A stretch of DNA of 21,291 nucleotides, from the NCBI GenBank assembly GCA_947254705.1, contig CAMYCX010000016.1, positions 1-21,291 on the forward strand, in the 5' to 3' direction. Shown here in pieces: positions 6,915-13,240 of the stretch; positions within the stretch are counted from its first letter, which is position 1; every line of letters begins with the position of its first letter. This stretch comes from an uncultured Veillonellaceae bacterium. GTDB lineage: Bacteria > Bacillota > Negativicutes > Veillonellales > Negativicoccaceae. The position numbers and the translations under genes were made by a program. The notes beneath the pieces are model-generated. The model saw only the letters and a program-made list of their open reading frames with translations, did not search any database and had not been told where the DNA came from.

Positions 6915-7217
6915 TCATTCATTGTAATACCAAATGCCGTCAGGCCCGTAGATCGTGCCTTCGCCGTCGTCGTAGTACGTACCGTCGGGGCCGTAGATGT
7001 TGCCCTCGCCGTCATAGTAATACATACCGTCGGGGCCGTAGATATTGCCTTCACCGTCATCGTAGTACGTGCCGTCAGGGCCGTAGATATTGCCCTCGCC
7101 GTCATCGTAGTAGTACGTGCCGTCAGGGGCGTAAATATCCCGTGCCGTCGCGGTGGCGCCGCCGAGGGCCAGCAGCAATACGGCTACCCCTGCGGCGATA
7201 CGTCGTCGGCGCGTCAT
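6915..7217 (-). CDS. Small exported protein of tyrosine-rich 15-residue repeats
   Basis: 100 residues. Residues 1-25 are a signal peptide (RRRR, then a hydrophobic core, then ATATA). The whole mature part is five tandem units: 28-43 (16 residues), 44-58, 59-73, 74-88 (15 each) and a shortened 89-100. The unit is I-Y-G-P-D-G-T-Y-Y-(Y/D)-D-G-E-G-N. It is strongly acidic and rich in Tyr and Gly, with no Cys, and I know of no named family for it. PDG/DGEG turns could bind calcium or support a repeating beta fold, but that is inference. The ATG overlaps the stop of the TetR gene by four bases, and AAGGAAACAGGC precedes it, so the two are co-translated. Expression therefore follows the regulator. 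The function is unknown. Confidence 0.78.
   Translation of the reverse strand: MTRRRRIAAGVAVLLLALGGATATARDIYAPDGTYYYDDGEGNIYGPDGTYYDDGEGNIYGPDGMYYYDGEGNIYGPDGTYYDDGEGTIYGPDGIWYYNE
6937..7140 (-). repeat. Tandem 45/48-bp coding repeats
   Basis: On the plus strand the core CCGTC(A/G)GG recurs at 6937, 6982, 7027, 7072 and 7120, i.e. spacing 45, 45, 45 and 48. Copies differ mostly at third codon positions (for example GTAGATGTT and GTAGATATT), so the repeats are not a fresh slippage product, though unit number could still vary between strains. Confidence 0.88.
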
Positions 7218-7828
7218 GCCTGTTTCCTTGGCGGCAACCCGTCGAGCAGAGTTTGAATATAGGTGTCGATACGCGCATTGTCAATATGGCGCAACGAATC
7301 GATCCCCGTATCGTTGGCATGGAGAATCAGCGGGTACTCCAATGCCGAAAAGAGCTGGAGCGTTTTGATTTCCAGTACGGATTCATCCTTGATGCCCGTA
7401 TATTCGGCGATATTGGCCATGACGGGCGCCCAGCAACGGCTGTGCAACAGATGAATGTAGATGAAGTAGGTATTTTCGTTCGCATCGGGGCCGGCAAAGG
7501 CGATCGAGCGATACAATGCGGGATACATATTGGCCATTTGGAAGTAGGCGCAAATAAACGAATACAGCCGTTCCTCGGGCGTATCTCCCGGGGCTTCCAG
7601 TCGCTGCACCATATGTTCGAAGTCGTTCATCAAGTATTCGATGGCTTCGCCGATGAGTTGGTCTTTGGAACCGAAGTAGTAGCGAATCGAGGCGATATTG
7701 ACCTTGGCACGGTCGGCAATCGCTCGTACGGTTGCATGTTTGAATCCTTCTTCTCGAATAATTTGGGCGGTTTCGCGTACCATATTGTCCCGTACGCGGA
7801 CACCTTTCCCGGTCAGTTTGCGTTTCAT
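7214..7828 (-). CDS. TetR-family transcriptional regulator
   Basis: 204 residues. The N-terminal helix-turn-helix is standard for TetR/AcrR: TAQIIREEGFKHATVRAIADRAKVNIASIRYYFGSKDQLIGEAI (about 18-63), with the Y-Y-F-x-S-K-D turn after the recognition helix. The C-terminal ligand domain is not recognisable by subfamily, so the inducer is unknown. ATG at 7828 is used in place of one six codons upstream because GGAGGAG lies three to four bases before it. The gene is divergent from ridA and translationally coupled to the repeat protein. A 23-base palindrome sits in its own leader, so autoregulation is likely. A usual TetR target such as an efflux pump is absent; the repeat protein and perhaps ridA/LOG are the natural candidates. 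Confidence 0.92.
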   Translation of the reverse strand: MKRKLTGKGVRVRDNMVRETAQIIREEGFKHATVRAIADRAKVNIASIRYYFGSKDQLIGEAIEYLMNDFEHMVQRLEAPGDTPEERLYSFICAYFQMANMYPALYRSIAFAGPDANENTYFIYIHLLHSRCWAPVMANIAEYTGIKDESVLEIKTLQLFSALEYPLILHANDTGIDSLRHIDNARIDTYIQTLLDGLPPRKQA

Positions 7829-7862
7829 AACTCCTCCTGAAAACAATTCGTCAATCGGTACT

Positions 7863-7885
7863 GTTTATGTAAAAGTTACACAAAC
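7863..7885. promoter_or_regulatory. Candidate TetR-family operator
   Basis: GTTTATGTAA-AAG-TTACACAAAC: 10-base arms, nine of ten matching, spacer three. The inner TGTAA/TTACA halves are perfect, and a third TGTAA half-site is at 7892-7896. It lies in the AT-rich leader of the TetR gene, between its promoter and start codon. Size and symmetry suit a TetR dimer. Confidence 0.55.
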
Positions 7886-7932
7886 GTAGGATGTAAAATT
7901 AATTCTTTCATAAAATAAAATCTTTCTCTATT

Positions 7933-7961
7933 ATATTACCTTTTTTATATAGTGTTTGCAA
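7933..7961 (-). promoter_or_regulatory. Promoter of the TetR / repeat-protein operon
   Basis: Minus strand: -35 TTGCAA at 7961-7956, 17-base spacer, -10 TAATAT at 7938-7933. A perfect TATAAT at 7935-7930 would be an alternative -10 but sits 20 bases from the same -35. Either gives a leader of about 95 bases. Confidence 0.5.
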
Positions 7962-7984
7962 GAGAGCAGATAAACGGGTAAGAT
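7956..7984 (+). promoter_or_regulatory. Promoter of ridA-LOG
   Basis: -35 TTGCAA at 7956-7961, 17-base spacer, -10 TAAGAT at 7979-7984. Start expected near 7991, leaving a leader of about 72 bases. TTGCAA is its own reverse complement, so the same six bases can serve the divergent promoter. Confidence 0.6.
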
Positions 7985-8062
7985 GAATATGCAGAGAGAT
8001 CAGGCCGTGCCGGAAACGGAACGGCGCGACCGGACAATGTGCCGGCGGGAAAGGACGGACGT

Positions 8063-8443
8063 ATGAATGAATTGACGACGACAGCGGCACCGGCGGCGAT
8101 CGGGCCGTATGCACAGGGGGTACGTGCCGGACATACGGTGTATGTGTCCGGACAGTTGGGGATCGATCCCGAGACGGGGATATTGGCGACAACGGATACC
8201 GATCAGTTGACGCAAGCGTTGAGAAATGCCGAGGCGATACTCGTGGCGGCGGGACTGGCGCGTACGGATACGGTCAAGGTGACGTTGTATGTGACGGATA
8301 TGGGGCGGTTCGCGGCGTTGAACGAGGCGTATGCGGCCTTTTTCGGCATGCATCGGCCGGCGCGCAGTGCGGTCGAGGTAGCGGCACTCCCGAAAGGGGC
8401 GGCGGTGGAAGTTGACATCGTGGCCGTGGAGGCGGGCGCATGA
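8063..8443 (+). CDS. ridA: RidA family reactive-imine deaminase
   Basis: 126 residues, normal for RidA (YjgF/YER057c/UK114). These cytoplasmic trimers hydrolyse reactive enamines/imines such as 2-aminoacrylate made by PLP enzymes from serine or cysteine, releasing ammonia and a keto acid. Hallmarks: G14-P-Y-A-Q, S29-G-Q, N55-A-E-A-I-L-x-A-A-G, T79-D-M, and P99-A-R101-S-A-V-E-V-A-x-L-P-K-G-A, where R101 corresponds to the catalytic arginine of active RidA proteins; E116 follows. These mark the archetypal RidA subgroup rather than the Rid1-7 variants lacking Arg. ATG at 8063 is preferred over the in-frame GTG at 8039; AAAGGA lies upstream. It overlaps the LOG gene by four bases. Confidence 0.92.
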   Translation: MNELTTTAAPAAIGPYAQGVRAGHTVYVSGQLGIDPETGILATTDTDQLTQALRNAEAILVAAGLARTDTVKVTLYVTDMGRFAALNEAYAAFFGMHRPARSAVEVAALPKGAAVEVDIVAVEAGA

Positions 8444-8970
8444 AACGGATCGCGGTGTATTGCGGATCGCGGGTCGGAACGGACGCCGTCTATGCCGAGG
8501 CCGCACGAGCGATGGGACGCGCCATCGGCGAAGGCGGCCATACCTTGGTTTTCGGCGGCGGCAAGATCGGTTTAATGGGAATTGTGGCGGATACGGTACA
8601 GGCGTACGGCGGTCGTACGTTCGGCGTGATGCCGCGTTTTCTCGTGGATCGCGAGCAGGCGCATGCGGGGTTGGACGAATTGGTCATTGTGGATACGATG
8701 CACGAACGCAAGGCACGCATGATCGCCGAGGCGGACGTATTCGTGGCATTGCCCGGCGGGGTCGGCACGCTCGAAGAAATCATCGAGGTCTTGTCGTGGC
8801 GGCACTTGGGATTGATTGAAGGGCCGGTCTTCATGCATAATGTGGCAGGGTGTTATGACGGTATGCGGCGCTTGTTGGACGATCTCATCGCGGCGGGATT
8901 TTTCCCGGCGGCGGAGCGGGAGATGCTGCAGGTTTGCCGGACGACGGAAGAAATCGCCTCACGTTGGTAA
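8440..8970 (+). CDS. LOG family nucleotide phosphoribohydrolase
   Basis: 176 residues. It has the Lonely-Guy signature P105-G-G-V-G-T-L-E-E113, the M-H-E-R-K segment at 87-91, and an N-terminal Rossmann-like GSRVG/GGGKIGLMG pair. LOG enzymes cleave nucleoside 5'-monophosphates at the N-glycosidic bond, giving a free base and ribose 5-phosphate. Plant members release active cytokinins; in bacteria the substrate is often AMP-like or unknown (TIGR00730 group, formerly misnamed lysine decarboxylase). The gene starts inside the ridA stop (ATGA), with GGAGG 12 or so bases upstream, so the two are coupled. The purine operon begins 150 bases downstream, which makes a nucleotide-recycling role plausible but unproven. 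Confidence 0.9.
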   Translation: MKRIAVYCGSRVGTDAVYAEAARAMGRAIGEGGHTLVFGGGKIGLMGIVADTVQAYGGRTFGVMPRFLVDREQAHAGLDELVIVDTMHERKARMIAEADVFVALPGGVGTLEEIIEVLSWRHLGLIEGPVFMHNVAGCYDGMRRLLDDLIAAGFFPAAEREMLQVCRTTEEIASRW

Positions 8971-8971
8971 A

Positions 8972-8991
8972 TGTTCGGTATATGGCGAACG
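8972..8991. repeat. Inverted repeat GTTCG...CGAAC upstream of the purine operon
   Basis: ATGTTCGG starts just after the LOG stop, and CGAAC follows eight bases after GTTCG (8973-8977 and 8986-8990). ATGTTCGG matches half of the Bacillus PurR PurBox core (CCGAACAT), but spacing is much shorter than the roughly 16 bases usual in Bacillus. It could also be a weak 3' hairpin of the LOG mRNA. Confidence 0.35.
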
Positions 8992-9001
8992 ATATAAAAA
9001 T

Positions 9002-9027
9002 AAACTTGATCATCTTTCGAGTTTTTT
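9002..9027 (+). terminator. Weak terminator after LOG
   Basis: AAACTTG (9002-9008) pairs with CGAGTTT (9018-9024) through seven pairs including one T-G, followed by more T. It is AT-rich, so leaky, and ends two bases before the -35 box of the purine operon. Confidence 0.5.
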
Positions 9028-9028
9028 A

Positions 9029-9057
9029 TTGACATTTTTCTCGCTTGCCGATACAAT
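9029..9057 (+). promoter_or_regulatory. Promoter of the purine operon
   Basis: Perfect -35 TTGACA at 9029-9034, 17-base spacer, -10 TACAAT at 9052-9057. Start expected near 9064, so the leader is only about 56 bases. That is too short for a full purine riboswitch with expression platform. Confidence 0.85.
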
Positions 9058-9119
9058 AAAAGTAATCAAACAGCCGCGATACCGCATGAACGGATGTCGC
9101 CGGCGGAAAGAAGGATAAG

Positions 9120-10493
9120 ATGTTGGAACGATGGTTTGCATTGCGCGAACGGGGAACGAATGTACGGACGGAAATCATGGCCGGACTGACGACCTTTATT
9201 ACGATGGCGTACATTCTGTTTGTAGCACCGAGTGTCATGAGCGCGGCGGGGATGGATAAAAACGCCGTGCTGATTGCGACGTGCGTGGCGTCGGGGTTGA
9301 TCACGATCGCGATGGGCGTGTTGGTCAATTATCCGATTTGTTTGGCGCCGGGGGTCGGCTTGCTGGCATTTTACGCATTCACCGTTGTCTTGGGAATGGG
9401 GGTTACCTGGCAGACGGCATTGGGCGCGGTATTTATTTCCGGCTTGGTGTTCATCCTGTTGACGGCGACACATGTGCGGCAGATGATTTTGGAGGGAATT
9501 CCTCAATCGATCAAGGCCGCCATCACGGTCGGGATCGGACTTTTCATTACGATCATCGGACTCAAGATGAGCGGGCTGTTGGCCGTGGTGCTGTCGTTGT
9601 CGCCGCAGGCCTTGGGCGAAACGGTGGCGGCCGGTGGTCATTATGTCGCGGGCGCCAATGATACGCTGCTCGCACTCGGGGCATTGGATAATCCGAAGCA
9701 TCTGCTGACATTGTTCGGACTTTTCTTTACGGCGTTGTTGATGGCGCGGAACGTGAACGGTTCGATCCTGATCGGGATTCTCGTGACGTCGGCGCTCGCG
9801 CATATCGTGGGCGTGGCGAAGGTGCCGGAAAATTTCACGCCGTTCATGTGGCCCGATTTCAGTCATAATGCATTCTTGCAGCTCGATATCATGGGCGCGG
9901 TGCATATGGGGCTGGTCACGATTATTTTGACGTTTACGTTTGTGGAATTGTTCGACTCGATGGGAACGATGATCGGAACTGCGACGAAAGCGGGGCTGGT
10001 CGATCCCAAGACGGGTAAGTTCCCCGGTATGGGACGGGCGTTGTTCGTGGATGCGACGGGGGTATCTTTCGGCGCGTTGCTCGGGGCACCGACGGTTACG
10101 GCATTTGTCGAAAGCGCGGCCGGTGTCGGCGCGGGCGGTCGGACCGGATTGACGGCGGTGGTCTGCGGGTTGTGTTTCCTCGCCAGTCTGTTCTTGGCAC
10201 CGGTGATGATGTTGATCCCCGATACGGCGACCAGTCAGGCGTTGATTCTGGTCGGGGCGTTGATGCTCGGCGGGATTCAGCAGATCGATTTTTCCGATTT
10301 TACGGAAGTATTCCCGGCATTCATGACGATTGTCCTGATGCCGTTTACGTACAGTATTGCCAACGGGATTTCCGCCGGACTGGTGGCGTATCCGTTGTTG
10401 AAGGTGGCGACGGGCAAGGCCAAGGACGTACACCCGATCGTGTATGTATTGGCGGTGCTGATTGTCGCTCGGTATATCTTCCTGAATGAATAA
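9120..10493 (+). CDS. AzgA-like NCS2 purine permease (guanine/hypoxanthine type)
   Basis: 457 residues with 12 to 14 hydrophobic segments; an inner-membrane proton symporter for purine bases. Family blocks: EIMAGLTTFITMAYILFVAPSVM (18-40), APGVGLLAFYAFTVVLG (76-92), FVELFDSMGTMIGTATKAGL, and the substrate-site region GAPTVTAFVESAAGVGAGGRTGLTA. The last two place it in the AzgA/PbuG/PbuO branch rather than the UraA/xanthine branch. Some usually invariant positions differ: the family PGMGLNAF reads PGVGLLAF (L82 for N), and GTSTVT reads GAPTVT, so specificity may be shifted. AGAAGGA lies just before the ATG. It is first in the purine operon, 29 bases before purE, which ties base uptake to de novo synthesis. 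Predicted substrate is a purine base; which one is inference. Confidence 0.88.
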   Translation: MLERWFALRERGTNVRTEIMAGLTTFITMAYILFVAPSVMSAAGMDKNAVLIATCVASGLITIAMGVLVNYPICLAPGVGLLAFYAFTVVLGMGVTWQTALGAVFISGLVFILLTATHVRQMILEGIPQSIKAAITVGIGLFITIIGLKMSGLLAVVLSLSPQALGETVAAGGHYVAGANDTLLALGALDNPKHLLTLFGLFFTALLMARNVNGSILIGILVTSALAHIVGVAKVPENFTPFMWPDFSHNAFLQLDIMGAVHMGLVTIILTFTFVELFDSMGTMIGTATKAGLVDPKTGKFPGMGRALFVDATGVSFGALLGAPTVTAFVESAAGVGAGGRTGLTAVVCGLCFLASLFLAPVMMLIPDTATSQALILVGALMLGGIQQIDFSDFTEVFPAFMTIVLMPFTYSIANGISAGLVAYPLLKVATGKAKDVHPIVYVLAVLIVARYIFLNE

Positions 10494-10522
10494 TTCGGGC
10501 GGAGCGGAACAGGAGTGATGAT

Positions 10523-11011
10523 ATGCAAGTAGCGGTGATTATGGGCAGTGACTCCGACTGGGATGTCATGCGTAAAGGGGTCGATCTGTTGCAGGAGTTC
10601 GGCATTGAGCCGGCGGTAACGATCGCGTCCGCCCACCGGACGCCGGAGAAGTTGCGGGCATTTGTGGCGGAACAGGAGGCGCAAGGTACGGAGGTGTTTA
10701 TCGCCGGTGCCGGCGCGGCGGCGCATCTGCCGGGCGTGGTGGCGAGTCTGACGGAAAAACCCGTGATCGGGGTGCCGTTGGCGGCAAGTTTGGGCGGTTT
10801 GGACGCCCTGTTGGCCATCGTGCAGATGCCGAGCGGGATGCCGGTGGCAACGGTGGCGATCGGCGGCGCGAAAAATGCGGCGTTGCTGGCGGTGCAGATC
10901 GGTGCGACGCATGACGCACAGTTGGCGGAGCGATTCCATGCGTATCGCACGGAGCAAGCGGAAAATGTGGCCCGCAAAGATGCCGAATTGCAGCGGCAGC
11001 GGACGAAATAA
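10523..11011 (+). CDS. purE: N5-carboxyaminoimidazole ribonucleotide mutase
   Basis: 162 residues, class I PurE size. It moves the carboxyl group of N5-CAIR to C4, giving CAIR. Motifs: G8-S-D-S-D12 (phosphate and ribose site), S36-A-H-R-T-P41 with the catalytic histidine, and AGAGAAAHLPGVVAS (family AGAGGAAHLPG). Class I enzymes normally need N5-CAIR synthetase PurK; purK is not adjacent, so it would lie elsewhere, or the enzyme uses CO2 and AIR as class II enzymes do. The sequence reads class I-like, but subclass was not tested. AGGAG lies nine bases before the ATG. It follows the permease by 29 bases and precedes purC by 20. The C-terminus is charged and Gln-rich. Confidence 0.95.
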   Translation: MQVAVIMGSDSDWDVMRKGVDLLQEFGIEPAVTIASAHRTPEKLRAFVAEQEAQGTEVFIAGAGAAAHLPGVVASLTEKPVIGVPLAASLGGLDALLAIVQMPSGMPVATVAIGGAKNAALLAVQIGATHDAQLAERFHAYRTEQAENVARKDAELQRQRTK

Positions 11012-11031
11012 GCGAAAAGGGAGCGACAATC

Positions 11032-11745
11032 ATGGCAGGTAAGATGTGGTATGAAGGTAAGGCGAAACAAGTATTTTTGACGGATTCCGACGACGAAGTC
11101 ATCGTACATTACAAAGACGACGCGACGGCATTCAACGGAGCGAAAAAAGGCACGATTGCGGATAAAGGCGTACTGAATAATAAAATTACGTCGTTTTTCT
11201 TCACGATGCTGAGCGAAGCGGGCGTGCCGACGCATTTCATCGCACGGGAAGGCGATCGCGATCAGCGCGTGAAAAAGTTGCAGATTATCCCGTTGGAAGT
11301 GATCGTGCGTAACCGTTGCGCCGGTTCCATGGCGAAACGGTACGGCCGTAAGGAAGGCGAAATGCTCGCGCATCCGACGATTGAGTTTTGCCTGAAGGAC
11401 GATGCGCTCGACGATCCGATGATCGACCGTTCGCACATCACGGCGTTGGGATTGGCGACGGACGAAGAGCTGGACACGATTACGCGCTTGGCGTTCCGTG
11501 TCAACGATGTCTTGTCGAAGTTTTTGCTGACGAAAAAGGTCATTCTTGTCGATTTCAAATTGGAATTCGGGAAAGACAGCAGCGGGGCGATTTTGTTGGG
11601 AGATGAAATCTCGCCGGATACATGCCGTTTCTGGGATGCCGATACCTTGGAAAAACTGGACAAGGATCGTTTCCGTCGCGACTTGGGGCATGTCGAAGAA
11701 GCGTATCATGAAATGTTACAGCGGTTGACGGGACGCGCCGACTGA
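11032..11745 (+). CDS. purC: SAICAR synthetase
   Basis: 237 residues, the standard bacterial size. It joins CAIR and aspartate with ATP to give SAICAR. Motifs: YEGKAKQVF (phosphate-loop-like N-terminus), KDDATAFNGAKKG (about 24-36), the LEVIVRNRCAGSMAKR block, and VDFKLEFGKDSSGAILLGDEISPDTCRFWD, the Asp/ATP-binding signature. GGGAG lies eight bases before the ATG; a second ATG four codons in is less likely. It is followed by a 91-base gap before purF, the longest in the operon, holding one weak hairpin but no clear promoter. Confidence 0.97.
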   Translation: MAGKMWYEGKAKQVFLTDSDDEVIVHYKDDATAFNGAKKGTIADKGVLNNKITSFFFTMLSEAGVPTHFIAREGDRDQRVKKLQIIPLEVIVRNRCAGSMAKRYGRKEGEMLAHPTIEFCLKDDALDDPMIDRSHITALGLATDEELDTITRLAFRVNDVLSKFLLTKKVILVDFKLEFGKDSSGAILLGDEISPDTCRFWDADTLEKLDKDRFRRDLGHVEEAYHEMLQRLTGRAD

Positions 11746-11762
11746 AACACGATGCGGGGACG

Positions 11763-11794
11763 AAACCGTCGGGAGCGGTTTTGTTCTCGCGTTT
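11763..11794 (+). other. Weak hairpin with T run between purC and purF
   Basis: AAACCG (11763-11768) pairs with CGGTTT (11776-11781), followed by TTGTTCTCGCGTTTTT. The stem is short and the T run is broken, so partial termination or an mRNA-processing site is possible; a full stop in mid-operon is unlikely. Confidence 0.3.
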
Positions 11795-11836
11795 TTATGT
11801 AAACACCGATGAAGGATGAAATGGGGGCGCCAAAAA

Positions 11837-13240
11837 ATGGCATATGATGTAATATGGGATCGGCCGCGTGAAGAGTGCGGCGTATTCGGAGTGTATGATC
11901 CGCAGGCGCGGATCGCGGAGACGATGTATTACGGATTGTTCGCGTTGCAGCACCGCGGACAGGAAGGCGCGGGGATGACGTGCTCGGACGGTCAGCGTCT
12001 GGTGACGAAGAGCGGTACGGGTCTGGTGATGGATGTATTTCCGCAATTGCCGTCGGGAGAGGCGCACTTGGGGATCGGTCATGTTCTCTACGCCTCGCCG
12101 GATGTCGTGGCGGCGGATTGCGTGCAGCCGATACAGGGGCGCACGGGAATCGGTGAAATCAGTGTCGCGATTAACGGCGCCATCGTCAATGCGGAGATTT
12201 TACGTGAGCGTTTGATCACCCACGGTGCGATTTTCCGTACAATGACCGATGCGGAAATCGTATTGCACTTGCTGGCACGGGCGGAAGGTGAGGATATGAC
12301 GGCCCGGCTACAGGCCGTGTTCAAGGAATTGGACGGGGCGTATTCGATGGTCGTCATGACGAAAGATACCTTGTACGGCGTGCGTGACCCGCAAGCGTAT
12401 CGACCGCTCTGCGTGGGGCGTACGGCAACGGGCGGCTGGGTGATTGCCTCGGAAACGTGCGCACTCGATGCCATCGGAGCGACGCATTTGCACGATGTCC
12501 GGGCCGGAGAGATGGTGCGTATCGATGCCGACGGGCCGACATATTTGTCCTTTACGACACCGGCGACGGGACGGCAACTGGCACGCAGCGTGTTTGAATA
12601 TGTCTACTTCGCCCGTCCCGACTCGGTGATTGACGGGTTGTCCGTTTATGAGGCCCGCTTGCGCATGGGGGAAATTCTTTGGCAGGAATGCGGCTTTACC
12701 GGAGATCTGGTGATGAGCGTACCCGACTCGGGTACGGTGGCGGCGATCGGGTATGCCCGCGCATCGGGGATCCCGTATACGGAAGGGTTCGTTAAAAACC
12801 GGTACATGGGACGGACGTTTATCCAGCCGACACAGGAAATGCGGGAACGGTCGGTACGAATGAAACTCAATCCCGTGGCACAAAATATTCGCGGCAAGCG
12901 TCTGATCGTGGTGGACGATTCCATCGTGCGCGGTACGACGAGCCGGATTATCGTAAAATTATTGCGGGAAGCGGGGGCCGCCGAGGTCAATATGGTCATC
13001 ACTTCGCCGCCGGTTAAATATCCGTCGTACTTCGGTACGGACTTTTCACAAAATGAAAAGTTGATTGCGGTGACGCATTCGCCGGAAGAAATTTGCGAGG
13101 CGATCGGCGCGGATCGGTTGCATTTCCTGTCGCAGGACGGACTGGCACGGTCGCTGCGTGAAGTGCCGACGGAAGAAATCAGTTTTGCCTGTTTTGACGG
13201 CGAATATCGTACGCCGATACCGAAGGAGGAGAGCAAATGA
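11837..13240 (+). CDS. purF: Amidophosphoribosyltransferase (glutamine PRPP amidotransferase)
   Basis: 467 residues. First committed step: PRPP plus glutamine gives 5-phosphoribosylamine. The N-terminal glutaminase uses C14 (EECGVFGVYDP) after a 13-residue propeptide, as in Bacillus-type enzymes that mature by cleavage. The glutamine site includes the HRGQEGAG block near 39-46. The C-terminal PRPP loop is VVDDSIVRGTT (358-368). Compared with the Bacillus form, the cysteines that hold its [4Fe-4S] cluster seem lost: YPSYFGTD in place of HPCFYG, SVFEYVYF in place of CSMEYIYF, and SFACFDG in place of CLACFTG. ATG at 11837 fits the usual propeptide; one at 11816 is in frame with an overly close AAGG. 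The ribosome site is not clear for either. The stop overlaps purM by four bases. Confidence 0.95.
   Translation: MAYDVIWDRPREECGVFGVYDPQARIAETMYYGLFALQHRGQEGAGMTCSDGQRLVTKSGTGLVMDVFPQLPSGEAHLGIGHVLYASPDVVAADCVQPIQGRTGIGEISVAINGAIVNAEILRERLITHGAIFRTMTDAEIVLHLLARAEGEDMTARLQAVFKELDGAYSMVVMTKDTLYGVRDPQAYRPLCVGRTATGGWVIASETCALDAIGATHLHDVRAGEMVRIDADGPTYLSFTTPATGRQLARSVFEYVYFARPDSVIDGLSVYEARLRMGEILWQECGFTGDLVMSVPDSGTVAAIGYARASGIPYTEGFVKNRYMGRTFIQPTQEMRERSVRMKLNPVAQNIRGKRLIVVDDSIVRGTTSRIIVKLLREAGAAEVNMVITSPPVKYPSYFGTDFSQNEKLIAVTHSPEEICEAIGADRLHFLSQDGLARSLREVPTEEISFACFDGEYRTPIPKEESK

Noticed and set aside
6937..7140. CRISPR-like array
   Set aside because: The 45/48-base repeats are contiguous, with no unique spacers, and stay in frame within an exported protein gene.
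9058..9119. Purine or PRPP riboswitch before the permease-pur operon
   Set aside because: Only about 56 bases lie between the transcript start and the ATG, with no aptamer core or terminator-antiterminator pair.
9066..10433. 455-codon minus-strand open frame opposite the purine permease
   Set aside because: It is the shadow of a GC-rich gene; the protein is Arg/His/Gln-rich without motifs, while the plus strand gives a clear permease with promoter and ribosome site.
10345..11709. 454-codon minus-strand open frame opposite purE and purC
   Set aside because: Crosses two well-identified genes on the other strand; composition is shadow-like and no ribosome site precedes it.
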